A DNA stretch of 64,000 bases, taken from positions 87,213 through 151,212 of the forward strand of contig NZ_VFIL01000013.1 of NCBI RefSeq assembly GCF_007858285.1, written 5' to 3'. Below the pieces are notes generated by a model. The model ran no database searches, had not been told where the DNA came from, and saw only the letters and a list, made by a program, of their open reading frames with translations. This document shows, piece after piece, positions 1 to 8,021 of this stretch; position 1 is the first letter of the stretch, and every line of letters begins with the position of its first letter. This DNA is from Pseudomonas brenneri. GTDB taxonomy: Bacteria > Pseudomonadota > Gammaproteobacteria > Pseudomonadales > Pseudomonadaceae. A program made the position numbers and the translations under genes.

Positions 1-260
1 TACTGCTTCGCAGACCTCACCGCCTGCTGGTTCCAATCAATGTTCATGCTGTCCACTGCTATCGTGGCGTCAGAAACGTCGAAACCCTCTCCAGCATCAG
101 ATGAAAGCTGATGAATAAGCCCATTCCGTGAGAAGCCCGTCATGCTGAGATACTGCTTCGCTGATCTGACTGCATTATTTTGTGGTCCAGTCAAATCTCC
201 AGCCCATGAGGGAGCAGCAGCAAAAAAAGTGACAGCCAATATTACTTTCAAAAAATTCAT
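1..260 (-). CDS. Ltp-family secreted protein, putative superinfection exclusion (3' end outside window)
   Basis: Translated from the ATG at 260, preceded by GGAG about 8 bases upstream. The first 20 or so residues form a Sec signal peptide with a hydrophobic core and a likely cleavage site after PSWA. There is no lipobox cysteine, unlike the founding family member. Residues about 27-77 match the Ltp repeat: NAVRSAKQYLSMTGFSRNGL, then IHQLSSDAGEGF and AVDSMNIDWNQQAVRSAKQY. A second repeat appears to begin at the window edge. Known for the family: Ltp of Streptococcus thermophilus phage TP-J34 is a surface lipoprotein that blocks phage DNA injection. Inferred: this is an envelope exclusion factor, probably phage- or island-borne. 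The domain call is firm. The defence role in a Gram-negative cell is inference, and the missing C-terminus leaves length and repeat number unknown. Confidence 0.75.
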   Translation of the reverse strand, partial: MNFLKVILAVTFFAAAPSWAGDLTGPQNNAVRSAKQYLSMTGFSRNGLIHQLSSDAGEGFDVSDATIAVDSMNIDWNQQAVRSAKQ

Positions 261-326
261 CGGAATATCTCCAGAACCCATGCAGCGCCTCTAACGGCCT
301 TAAAATTCTTGTCTTACGGCTCAACT

Positions 327-440
327 TTACATGACACGTCCCTTTGAGGGGACTGAGCGAATTTCCTCGGCTTTCACCTGGTCAATCAGTGCCTGCAGCT
401 GCGGCGGTAGGCCAAGAATCACGTTTATTGCGAGAGTCAT
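327..440 (-). CDS. small hypothetical protein, 37 aa
   Basis: A short frame runs from the ATG at 440 to TAA at 327, preceded by AAGGAAAAA, a good ribosome binding site five bases before the start. The product begins MTLAINVILGLPPQLQALID and continues as a short charged helix, with no membrane segment or cysteine. I do not recognise it. It lies between the Ltp-like gene and a lipoprotein gene on the same strand. Its start is well placed for translation, but the length is too short for coding statistics to help. Confidence 0.4.
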   Translation of the reverse strand: MTLAINVILGLPPQLQALIDQVKAEEIRSVPSKGRVM

Positions 441-459
441 TTTTTCCTTGATTACTGAG

Positions 460-1032
460 CTACCGGACGACGTTGAACTCAACAGACTCGTGGCTAACTA
501 GACAAGCCGCCTTCTTGTCGAGGCCATTTACTTTTAAGTCATAGGTTAGGCGTACTGAGCCGTTCGGAGCTTCGTAAAAGCCTTGGTTGGCAATTGTGGC
601 GCCGGGCAGTTTCTCAGCCAATTGGCCTGCACAAAGAGGTTCAGCATACCCACGGGAAACCGGCTCACTCGTAGCCGGCGTGCCCATCTCGATCTGTGTC
701 CGCGTGTAGAAGGTGTTGTAAAGCTGGCCGCTTCTCACTTCTTTGCACTGGACATAAAACTTCGGGTCCACTGGGTCAGAGTCGATATCGGGCATCGCAT
801 ACTCAACTGAGGAGCACTTCTCCTGCCTGCGGTGCATTTCAACCAGCGGAGCGAGCAGCGGTTGCCACTGAGCAAACTTGTCCAGTTTCTTACAACCTTC
901 CCCGCAGCCGCCGATCTTTTCGGGAATGGCACCAGGTGTGATCGGAGCAAGGTGAAGTACAGCTGCTGGCTTGGATTCCTGACCACAGCCGGCCAAGAGC
1001 ACGGTGACGCTTAAAACGATGAGATATTTCAA
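460..1032 (-). CDS. hypothetical lipoprotein, about 190 aa
   Basis: The best start is the TTG at 1032, which gives MKYLIVLSVTVLLAGCGQ, a textbook lipoprotein signal with lipobox LLAGC. AAAGGA lies about nine bases upstream. An in-frame TTG at 1056 is possible but would add eight polar residues before the signal. The mature protein has several cysteines (a CGEGC motif near the N-terminus and later CSS, CKE, LCAG and CLV), which suggests disulfides in the periplasm. No known domain is recognised. It follows another small exported protein (1057-1266) on the same strand with almost no gap, so the two are probably co-transcribed. Function unknown. Confidence 0.65.
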   Translation of the reverse strand: MKYLIVLSVTVLLAGCGQESKPAAVLHLAPITPGAIPEKIGGCGEGCKKLDKFAQWQPLLAPLVEMHRRQEKCSSVEYAMPDIDSDPVDPKFYVQCKEVRSGQLYNTFYTRTQIEMGTPATSEPVSRGYAEPLCAGQLAEKLPGATIANQGFYEAPNGSVRLTYDLKVNGLDKKAACLVSHESVEFNVVR

Positions 1033-1056
1033 TGCGGAATTTCCTTTTTCCGTCAA

Positions 1057-1266
1057 TTAGTATTTTTCGAGGCTTCGCTTTGCTGAACTGACGCAATCGC
1101 CGTATCCGCTAGCGTCCTCGCTGGCAGCGTAAACTTCATCGCAGGTCTGCTTCGCTTGCTGCGTCGAGGATGCTGTATGTGCCGGTGGATTGCAGGCTGA
1201 AGTATTCGCCGCAATTATGGCGGCGATAATCAAACCTAAAGCTATCAGCGTGTGACGGGGCTCCAT
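1057..1266 (-). CDS. small exported protein, 69 aa
   Basis: The ATG at 1266 has GAGGA about nine bases upstream. The N-terminus is hydrophobic (LIALGLIIAAIIAANTSAC), then a Cys-containing mature part with CNPP, TCDEV and GDC. It is either a lipoprotein with a weak lipobox (NTSAC) or a Sec-exported peptide held by a disulfide. It lies immediately upstream of the lipoprotein at 460-1032 and may act with it. No homologue recognised. Confidence 0.5.
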   Translation of the reverse strand: MEPRHTLIALGLIIAAIIAANTSACNPPAHTASSTQQAKQTCDEVYAASEDASGYGDCVSSAKRSLEKY

Positions 1267-1290
1267 GCTTCGGTTTCCTCGAACAGTTCG

Positions 1291-1569
1291 TCAGTCGTTG
1301 TCCTTGCCTACCTTCACTCCATCCACTGTCAGGGTCAGGAAAACAGGCCAAGTCGAACCGTTCTTGATATCCCACACATAAAAGTGCTTGCCAGGAGTGC
1401 CCATGATCTGTGAGTTGTCCTCGACCTGGCGTCTCGCCTGCTCATCCGGCGCGATTACCTGGACGGCGTAACGCGGACGGCCGGTATCTAAGTCATACGG
1501 ACCAGCCTGTCGCCGAAATCGAGAGCCGGGGGGCAGAGTGATTTTGTGCTCGTTTTTGTCACTGCTCAT
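1291..1569 (-). CDS. hypothetical protein, 92 aa
   Basis: The ATG at 1569 is preceded by GAGGAAAAAATC, a good ribosome binding site. The product is a soluble, charged protein with no signal peptide. The C-terminal half alternates hydrophobic and polar residues (HFYVWDIKNGSTWPVFLTLT), which looks like a small beta-rich fold. I do not recognise the family. It is on the same strand as its neighbours, 24 bases upstream of the 69-aa gene's start. It could belong to one operon with the exported proteins, but the product looks cytoplasmic. Confidence 0.5.
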   Translation of the reverse strand: MSSDKNEHKITLPPGSRFRRQAGPYDLDTGRPRYAVQVIAPDEQARRQVEDNSQIMGTPGKHFYVWDIKNGSTWPVFLTLTVDGVKVGKDND

Positions 1570-1682
1570 GATTTTTTCCTCGAACTCGTTGCTGCATTGA
1601 TAAAGCGTTCATAAGTCCCCGGCCAGCTTGATTGGGCAATGAACGCTTTCCCGTGCAGCCCCGAAAGGCTGGCCTGAATTTT

Positions 1683-2198
1683 CTAAGCAGTTGTGAGTAA
1701 AAAATCGCCGTGGAAAGGGAGCGCCTCAAGGGTTGGATCATTTTCGAACAGATCTTCCCAAGCCCGGCAAATCTTGAAGAAAAACATGAGCAGGTCGATG
1801 TCCTCGCCGCTTGAACGTACGATGCTAAAAGCTTGCCGTTCTTTTTCTAGCCCTTTGATTACACCATTTGGACCTAGCGCGGACAATTTCTGATTGCCAA
1901 CACCGACCGAAACTGACTTCACCACTAGGTGCTTCGAGGCGTTAGCGATATCGGCACATTCACCAAACAGACCATTAGCCTTGGCTCGCCAAGCACTATG
2001 AAAAGCTGCATCACCTTTTTCGTCCTTTGATTGCAGAATCCAGTCCCGTAACGAGGAATTGGTTACACAGAAATTGAAAAGGTGATCTCCCATCTCTTCC
2101 AAGGTGCTTGCATTCCAGGCTCGGCCAGCTTCTCGAAATAGCTTCAAGGCGATATCGCGAGGGCACTGAAACACAGGGATTACAGGACTGATTGTCAT
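1683..2198 (-). CDS. hypothetical helical protein, 171 aa
   Basis: The ATG at 2198 has AAGG seven bases upstream. The protein is helical and soluble. The features HLFNFCVTNSSLRDWIL and ECADIANASKHLV resemble a widespread uncharacterised family of helical proteins often found in islands. In these, a DW motif in the first third is followed by a conserved D-I-A-N-x-S-K-H motif. The H of this motif recalls HEPN folds, but no R-x4-6-H RNase motif is visible, so an RNase role is not supported. It lies upstream of the 92-aa gene on the same strand. Function unknown; island cargo. Confidence 0.6.
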   Translation of the reverse strand: MTISPVIPVFQCPRDIALKLFREAGRAWNASTLEEMGDHLFNFCVTNSSLRDWILQSKDEKGDAAFHSAWRAKANGLFGECADIANASKHLVVKSVSVGVGNQKLSALGPNGVIKGLEKERQAFSIVRSSGEDIDLLMFFFKICRAWEDLFENDPTLEALPFHGDFLLTTA

Positions 2199-2306
2199 TT
2201 TCTTACCTTGATTGTGCGGGAGTCAAATAGGCACTTCTCTACGTCCTCAGCCCTGTTTTTTTCAGGTCAAGGGCTTGAGTGCAGCGGGTGATTTGCCCAA
2301 AACTCA

Positions 2307-2729
2307 TTAGGAGTACTTCGTTCGCTTCGCCCTATTGAAGGGCCATGGCCAAGGACTGGCTTCCAGCTTCGCTCGATCCCAGTCATGCTTCAGTAGCAAA
2401 GCAATTCGCTTTGAAAACTCGGCAAGCTCAGCCTTTGACTCTGCAAGGCAATTCAGTCTGCAAATACTGGCCAGAATGCCATTATCTTCAGAATCGAGCG
2501 GATTGAGCATGTGTTCAAACGTTAAGTGCAGTTCGGAAAGCTTTGGAGCATTGTTAGCTACTGATGCCCTGTGTACCTCTAGCGCATTGAGTCGTATCTT
2601 GTCCCGCCACTTTGCCCGCTCTTGAGTAACGTTCTCTATCTCAATCTTTCTTTCCGAAGACCGTAAGGTCACGAGGGCGGCCACCATCGCCGACAATACG
2701 GCGGAGGAAAAAAGCTCAGTGAATGTCAT
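2307..2729 (-). CDS. hypothetical membrane-anchored protein, 140 aa
   Basis: The ATG at 2729 has AGGA about nine bases upstream. One hydrophobic N-terminal segment (residues about 5-22) is followed by a charged helical region (SERKIEIENVTQERAKWRDK) that looks like a short coiled coil. The remainder is cytoplasmic and helical. This layout is common among uncharacterised bacterial proteins. It starts 11 bases after the stop of the gene at 2741-3067, so the two form an operon. No enzymatic motif is seen. Confidence 0.55.
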   Translation of the reverse strand: MTFTELFSSAVLSAMVAALVTLRSSERKIEIENVTQERAKWRDKIRLNALEVHRASVANNAPKLSELHLTFEHMLNPLDSEDNGILASICRLNCLAESKAELAEFSKRIALLLKHDWDRAKLEASPWPWPFNRAKRTKYS

Positions 2730-2740
2730 GTCAATTTTTC

Positions 2741-3067
2741 CTACACATCTGGACGCTGATCTTTAGCCCTCGCACCCTTATCCTCAATCATCTCAAAGTA
2801 GGTGCCGCAGGGGCTGATTTTGGTTACGGCTCCAGACAGCGACGTTCCGTCTGGTAGAACAATTTGCGCATGACTGATAGCAGGCGATTTCAGCAAGTCC
2901 ACACCTAAGTTAGCTACCTGGACGCTCGTTTTTTTGCCTAGTTCTCGACAGATCAAAATCGGCTGGGCCGAGTACTTCGCCTGACGGCCGAGACCAGGGG
3001 CAATACCATAGGTCAGCGTAAGGTCGACCTCGCAAGATATTTCTGTTGGTAACTCGTTGCTTTTCAT
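2741..3067 (-). CDS. hypothetical protein, 108 aa
   Basis: Two ATGs lie in tandem at 3070 and 3067. The GGAG motif is better spaced (six bases) for the second, giving MKSNELPTEIS. The product is soluble and rich in short beta-like stretches, for example ISCEVDLTLTYGIAPG and SHAQIVLPDGTSLSGAV, with no signal peptide. The family is not recognised. It is the first gene of the minus-strand group and lies 268 bases from gajA, which is transcribed in the opposite direction. The two sets may share a divergent promoter region. Confidence 0.55.
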   Translation of the reverse strand: MKSNELPTEISCEVDLTLTYGIAPGLGRQAKYSAQPILICRELGKKTSVQVANLGVDLLKSPAISHAQIVLPDGTSLSGAVTKISPCGTYFEMIEDKGARAKDQRPDV

Positions 3068-3133
3068 CATTGTCTCCTACTTCTTCTTGATTGGCATGGC
3101 CTCAAAATCGCCGCTGCTACGAGACGTGAAGTG

Positions 3134-3152
3134 ATGTATGTATGTATGTATG
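3134..3152. repeat. ATGT tetranucleotide repeat, 4.75 copies
   Basis: Bases 3134-3152 read ATGT four times plus ATG. The tract lies in the divergent intergenic region about 185 bases upstream of gajA. The region also has a short inverted repeat, CGTCG (3161-3165) and CGACG (3172-3176). Such tracts can vary in length by slippage, but this one is short and non-coding, so an effect on expression is only a possibility. Confidence 0.6.
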
Positions 3153-3335
3153 GGTAAGGTCGTCGTTATTTCGACGTTGATGTGCTGACTGGAGGTTTAG
3201 CATGGCGTGCGCTATATAAGTCTCCTCTCGGCATCCGCACATAGATGCTGTTAGATTCACGAACGCTCAAAGGAAAGCAGCCGGCCTGTGTGCTCAGCAC
3301 CAAGTTGTCCCGGCATCACTTAGGAAGAGGTGACC

Positions 3336-5738
3336 ATGAAGCTACAGGCATATCGGCTGCAGAACTATCGCCGACTGCGCGACGTCGTCATTGAGCTTGA
3401 CGATGAGATTTCCATCTTCGTTGGCGCCAACAACAGCGGCAAGACGTCTGCCGTACAAGGCCTGTACTCGATGCTCCGTGGCGAAGCGAAGAAGTTCGAA
3501 CTCTTCGACTTCAGCGCGGCGTTGTGGGCCGAGATCGACGTCATCGGCAGGACGCCTCCAGGCGATGAGGACGCGCCCAAGCAGTTGCCGTCCATTCTTT
3601 TGGATCTCTGGTTCCGGGTCGGTGAAGACGACCTCGCCACTGCAATGTCGCTTCTTCCGAGCACGGAGTGGGACGGTAAGTGCGTCGGGATCCGGGTGGC
3701 GTTCGAGCCTCAGGACGCCCATGCACTCGTCCGGAAGTTCCACGAACTGCATGAAAAGGCCAACAACGCTGCGAACGCACTGATGGCCAGACGCAGTGTA
3801 GGCGCGGAGGCAGGTGCGGAAAATGCGGCGGCGGTGGAAGCGGATCCCGGCGAGTACAAGCCCTGGCCGGAAAGTCTGACGAAGTACCTCACCAAGGAAC
3901 TGAGCAAAGAATATACGTTCCGCTACTACGTGCTCGATGAGCGCGCATTTGTCGGCTATCAGCCAAAGGAAGTCGATTATGCGCCGCTGCCACTAGGCAA
4001 GGAGCCGGGTGGCGCGGCGATTCTCAAGTCTCTGGTGAGGGTAGACTTCCTGCGCGCGCAGCGGCACCTCGATGACCCGGATGCTGGCAGCTCCGACCGC
4101 GCCGAGAGCTTGTCGCGGCGTCTGAGCCGTTTCTATCACCGCAATCTGGAGAAGCGTGGCGACGACCATGCAGCGCTCAAAGCGCTCGATACCTCGGAGA
4201 AAGAACTGAACTTCCACCTGAAGGAAGTCTTCAGCGACACTCTCAAGCGCCTCGCCAAACTCGGCTATCCAGGCGTCAACAACCCCGAGATCGTGATTCG
4301 GGCGTCCTTGGATCCGACCACCGTCCTGGGGCAGGATTCCAAGGTTCACTACGTGGTTCCTGGTGCGATCACCGCGCAACTGCCCGACAGCTACAACGGT
4401 CTGGGGTTCAAGAACCTAGTCTATATGGTGGTTGAACTCCTCGACCTGCACGAGCAGTGGAAAGCCGAGGAAGACAAGCGGGCGCCACTGCATCTGGTCT
4501 TCATCGAGGAGCCTGAGGCGCATCTGCACGCTCAGATCCAGCAGGTCTTCATCAGGAATGTTTTGCGCCTCCTTGAGGATGCCAACGATCACGCAACGTT
4601 TTTCCACACGCAGCTCGTTGTCACCACGCACTCCCCGCACATTCTCTATGAGCGCGGGTTCTCTCCCATCAGGTACTTTCGCCGTGTTAGCGACCAGTTG
4701 GACCATAACACCGAGGTAAGGAATCTTTCGCTCTTCAAGACGGGCGCGGCCGACGCTCCAGCGCGCGAATTCTTGCAGCGGTATCTGAAACTGACACACT
4801 GCGATCTCTTCTTTTCCGATGCTGTCATCCTGGTGGAGGGCAATGTCGAGCGCCTGCTCTTGCCAGCCATGATCGAGACGGCGGCCAAGCGCCTGCGTTC
4901 CTCCGCCCTAACCATCCTTGAAGTCGGTGGCGCGTTCGCGCATCGGTTCCAGGAGTTGATTGCCTTCGTTGGACTTACTACGCTGGTCATCACGGATCTG
5001 GACAGCGTAGCGGTCAAGACGGATGCCGAAAATGCCGCCGAGCAAGACACAGGAGCCGGTGCCGTCGACGGAGATAACGAGGAAGACGACCTGAAGCCCT
5101 TCGAGCTCGAAGACGACGACGAAGCAGCACCGGGCGGCAAGAAGAAGTCTAAGAAGCGTGGCAGCACCTGCCATGCTCACGTGGAGGGTGCGTTCACGTC
5201 CAACCAAACCCTTATCAGTTGGATCCCTAAGAAGCGGTTGGTTGCCGAACTCTGGGAAGTCACGGCGGAGCAAAAAACGCTGTCGCTTGCCGAGGGGACC
5301 AGCGCTGAGGTTCGGGTGGCCTATCAAACCAAGGTTTTGGTGACGGTGGGTGCCACGACCTCGCAGCTCTGCGGCCGCACGCTTGAGGAGGCCTTCGGTC
5401 TTGAGAACTCCGACTGGTGTCAGGCTGAGGCTAACCGGGCGGTCGGACTCAAGCTGAAGCGCGCACCAAACAGCCCTGAAGAACTGGCTGAGAAGTTGCA
5501 CGAAAGGGTGATCGGCAAGAACTTCGACAAGACTCGCTTTGCGCTGGAGGTCCTCGCAAGCGGACCGCTCAACTGCTGGAAAGTCCCCACGTACATCGCC
5601 GAGGGCTTAGCCTGGCTCGAAACCAAAGTGGCCCACGAGATTGAGGCGGACGCGGCTATTGCCAACGAGGTCGCGACAATTGAGCCGACTGCAGCCGGTA
5701 TTGTCGCAGTTATTGCAGGCGCGGGGCAGACGACATGA
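3336..5738 (+). CDS. gajA: GajA-like OLD-family ATPase/TOPRIM endonuclease (Gabija-type)
   Basis: The protein is 800 aa from the ATG at 3336; AGGAAGAGG ends five bases upstream, so this start is better than the GTG at 3330. Residues 29-38 hold the Walker A motif VGANNSGKTS (K36). The Walker B/D-loop is FIEEPEAHLHAQ (E391-E392) and the H-loop is TTHSPH near 430. The TOPRIM domain starts with VILVEGNVE (E501) and has the acidic pair in ITDLDS (D554, D556). The C-terminus has the OLD-like stretch KTRFALEVL...WKVPTYIAEGLAWL. In the family, GajA senses nucleotide depletion and nicks DNA during phage attack, assembled with GajB. B. cereus GajA is 578 aa, so this one is much longer. An acidic stretch and a Lys-rich stretch lie after the TOPRIM acidic pair (residues about 570-610). 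It overlaps gajB by ATGA, so translation is coupled. The class 2 OLD assignment is firm; anti-phage activity is inferred. Confidence 0.88.
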   Translation: MKLQAYRLQNYRRLRDVVIELDDEISIFVGANNSGKTSAVQGLYSMLRGEAKKFELFDFSAALWAEIDVIGRTPPGDEDAPKQLPSILLDLWFRVGEDDLATAMSLLPSTEWDGKCVGIRVAFEPQDAHALVRKFHELHEKANNAANALMARRSVGAEAGAENAAAVEADPGEYKPWPESLTKYLTKELSKEYTFRYYVLDERAFVGYQPKEVDYAPLPLGKEPGGAAILKSLVRVDFLRAQRHLDDPDAGSSDRAESLSRRLSRFYHRNLEKRGDDHAALKALDTSEKELNFHLKEVFSDTLKRLAKLGYPGVNNPEIVIRASLDPTTVLGQDSKVHYVVPGAITAQLPDSYNGLGFKNLVYMVVELLDLHEQWKAEEDKRAPLHLVFIEEPEAHLHAQIQQVFIRNVLRLLEDANDHATFFHTQLVVTTHSPHILYERGFSPIRYFRRVSDQLDHNTEVRNLSLFKTGAADAPAREFLQRYLKLTHCDLFFSDAVILVEGNVERLLLPAMIETAAKRLRSSALTILEVGGAFAHRFQELIAFVGLTTLVITDLDSVAVKTDAENAAEQDTGAGAVDGDNEEDDLKPFELEDDDEAAPGGKKKSKKRGSTCHAHVEGAFTSNQTLISWIPKKRLVAELWEVTAEQKTLSLAEGTSAEVRVAYQTKVLVTVGATTSQLCGRTLEEAFGLENSDWCQAEANRAVGLKLKRAPNSPEELAEKLHERVIGKNFDKTRFALEVLASGPLNCWKVPTYIAEGLAWLETKVAHEIEADAAIANEVATIEPTAAGIVAVIAGAGQTT

Positions 5739-7666
5739 GCAGACGAATTGATAGCCCAGACACCGACGCCGACCGCGAGATCCACGCATGTATTGCCGAG
5801 GCCCCCCCGCAGCCGTTCGTGGTCCGCGCCGGCGCAGGTTCCGGCAAGACCACCTCCCTGATCAAGGCGCTGGACTGGGTGATCTCAGAGCACGGCGCCA
5901 GCATGCGGGCGAAGAAGCAGAAGGTCGCCTGCATCACATATACGGACCTCGCCGCCAAAGAAATCTTGGCGGATGTCAACGACGACCCGCTGGTTCATGT
6001 CTCGACCATCCACAGCTTCTACTGGTCTATTACCAGGACGTTTCAGGCGGACATTAAGGTTTGGCTACAGAACGACATCCGCAGGCGGATCACCGAACTG
6101 GAAGAAGAATTCAAGAACTACAGCTCACGTGTCCGGCAGACTACACGCGACAGGAACAAGGCTGACCAAGAGCGTTATGCCCGAAGCCTGGAGGCTATTG
6201 CTGGCGTCAAGACTTTCAACTACGGCGTGGGCAGTGACTACGCGAAGGGCGTCCTCGGCCACGAGGACATCCTTCAGCTCGCCGATTTCCTGCTGCAAAA
6301 TCGCCCGCTGTTCCGACGGGTCGTAGCGCTGAACTTCCCGTTTGTGTTCATTGACGAGAGTCAGGACACGTTCCCGAGCGTAGTGAAGTCCTTCAAGGAA
6401 GTGGAAGCCCAGATGCGGCGCAAGTTCTGTCTCGGTTTTTTTGGCGACCCGATGCAGGCGATTTTCATGAGAGGGGCGGGGGACATCCCGCTTGAGGACC
6501 ATTGGCGGGCCATCACGAAACCAGAGAATTTTCGCTGTGCCAAGCAGATCCTTGACGTTGCCAACGCCGTGCGCGCGCAGGGCGACGGCATGGAGCAAGT
6601 CCGCGGGCTGCACGAAAGGGTTAATGGAGAACTCACGCCGGTGGAGGGCTCGGCCCGGATGTTCGTCCTGCCGAACACGCTGAACCGAATTGAGGCCCTG
6701 GCGAGAATCCGGGCGTGGAGTGCGGCGACGAACAACGACGAGGGTTGGACGACCCCAGACATCGCGCTCAAGATTCTTGTCATCGTGCACCGCATGGCCG
6801 CAAACCGGCTCGGCTTCGGTGGCATCTACTCGGCGCTGAACGATAAGACATCGGAGGGCATGAAGCAGGGGATGCAGGATGGCACCGGCTGGCCCGTTCG
6901 ACCGTTCCTAAGTTTTGCGCTACCGATCGTTGCCGCCGTGAAGGCCGGCAACGAGTTCGCGGCGATGAACCTGCTCCGGAAGTTCAGCCCGCGTCTGGCG
7001 CCAGGGGCTCTTACCGGCCGACGTGCCGCGGCTGTATTGCGAGAACTGCACGCTGCTATGTCTAGACTTGTCGCCATGCTGGACGAGGCAGGGACCACCA
7101 TTGGTGACATAGCACTCCATCTCTGTGACACGGGTCTTTTCGAGTTCGACGATCGCTATGCGCGTGTTCTCGGATTTGTCAGGGATGTTGCAGACGCTGC
7201 CCAGGAGCCCGAGGCTGCTGATGCAGTTCCGGCCGAAGGACTATCCTCAGATGCGGCAATGGCCAAGTTTTTCAAGTGTTCTGCACAAGAGCTTTGGCCC
7301 TATGAGCGCTATGTCTCAGAAGGGTCTCCCTATGCTACACAGCACGGTGTGAAGGGAGCGCAGTTCGAACGCGTCATGGTGGTGATGGACGAGGAAGAAA
7401 GCGACTACCGAACGTACAACTACGAACGTGTCTTCGCGAGCGCTGAGGCCCGTGCTGCAGATCGTGCACGAGCACTAGGCGGTGATGAAAACACTTGGAG
7501 CCGAACGCTGCGACTGCTTTACGTCTGCTGCACTCGCGCCCAGCGGGGGCTGGTACTAACGTTCTTTGTCGCCGATCCGACGACCACCTTGGAAAATGTC
7601 GTGGCGAGCGGGATCTTGCCGCGAAGCGCAGTCTTTACGCAGGAAGTGTTAGCTGGATGGCCATAG
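5735..7666 (+). CDS. gajB: GajB-like UvrD/Rep superfamily helicase (Gabija-type)
   Basis: The protein is 643 aa; its ATG overlaps the gajA stop. SF1 helicase motifs appear in order: Walker A RAGAGSGKTTSL (K38), motif Ia CITYTDLAAKEI, STIHSFYW, Walker B FVFIDESQDT (D207, E208), motif III LGFFGDPMQAIF, motif IV-like ENFRCAKQIL, motif V GVKGAQFERVMVV and motif VI YVCCTRAQRGL (about 596-606). All residues needed for ATP hydrolysis are visible. In Gabija, the UvrD-like partner joins the GajA tetramer and is needed for defence. The B. cereus GajB is 494 aa, so this version is about 150 residues longer, mostly between motifs IV and V. A plain repair helicase is unlikely because the gene is fused translationally to an OLD nuclease gene. 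No terminator follows until 8022. Confidence 0.88.
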   Translation: MSRRIDSPDTDADREIHACIAEAPPQPFVVRAGAGSGKTTSLIKALDWVISEHGASMRAKKQKVACITYTDLAAKEILADVNDDPLVHVSTIHSFYWSITRTFQADIKVWLQNDIRRRITELEEEFKNYSSRVRQTTRDRNKADQERYARSLEAIAGVKTFNYGVGSDYAKGVLGHEDILQLADFLLQNRPLFRRVVALNFPFVFIDESQDTFPSVVKSFKEVEAQMRRKFCLGFFGDPMQAIFMRGAGDIPLEDHWRAITKPENFRCAKQILDVANAVRAQGDGMEQVRGLHERVNGELTPVEGSARMFVLPNTLNRIEALARIRAWSAATNNDEGWTTPDIALKILVIVHRMAANRLGFGGIYSALNDKTSEGMKQGMQDGTGWPVRPFLSFALPIVAAVKAGNEFAAMNLLRKFSPRLAPGALTGRRAAAVLRELHAAMSRLVAMLDEAGTTIGDIALHLCDTGLFEFDDRYARVLGFVRDVADAAQEPEAADAVPAEGLSSDAAMAKFFKCSAQELWPYERYVSEGSPYATQHGVKGAQFERVMVVMDEEESDYRTYNYERVFASAEARAADRARALGGDENTWSRTLRLLYVCCTRAQRGLVLTFFVADPTTTLENVVASGILPRSAVFTQEVLAGWP

Positions 7667-7858
7667 ACGAACGATTGCCTGACCTATTTGAAGCAAGAGG
7701 CGAGCGGCAGGCTCCCGTGATGGCAAGTGGTAGCTACCGGGGGGTAACTCTGCTGATGTGATCGACAGCATTGGCCGTTTTTTTCCATTCACCACCTTCA
7801 GCCTCTTATAAAGCGTAACCTGTGTCCTGAGAGCGGCAGGAAGATCACCCCAGATCAT
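7649..7858 (-). other. possible decayed gene remnant on the minus strand
   Basis: A 69-codon frame overlaps the 3' end of gajB and extends into the AT-rich flank. It begins MIWGDLPAALRTQVTLYKRL and continues with VVNGKKRPMLSITS and ELPPGSYHLP, which reads like real protein before degrading near gajB. No ribosome binding site is seen. It may be the N-terminal stub of a gene cut when gajAB arrived, possibly a recombinase at an island edge, but I cannot identify it. Confidence 0.2.
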
Positions 7859-8021
7859 CGATGAGAAGCAAGGCCGTAAAATCGATTACAAGCGACGTGC
7901 CAGAGCATGGATATGCTCGTTGGGCATTCCAATTGGTATTCCAATGAAAATAAAAAAATAAATTTAAAGATAGTAATCAATACTATAGGAGGCCAATTCA
8001 GATTACCCCGGCTCATCATCT

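Noticed and set aside
1683..2198. HEPN RNase toxin
   Set aside because: The DIANASKH motif recalls HEPN folds, but no R-x4-6-H motif is present.
3336..7666. A PARIS or retron-type system with an OLD-like ATPase
   Set aside because: The second gene is a full UvrD-like helicase, not AriB or a reverse transcriptase, which is the Gabija arrangement.
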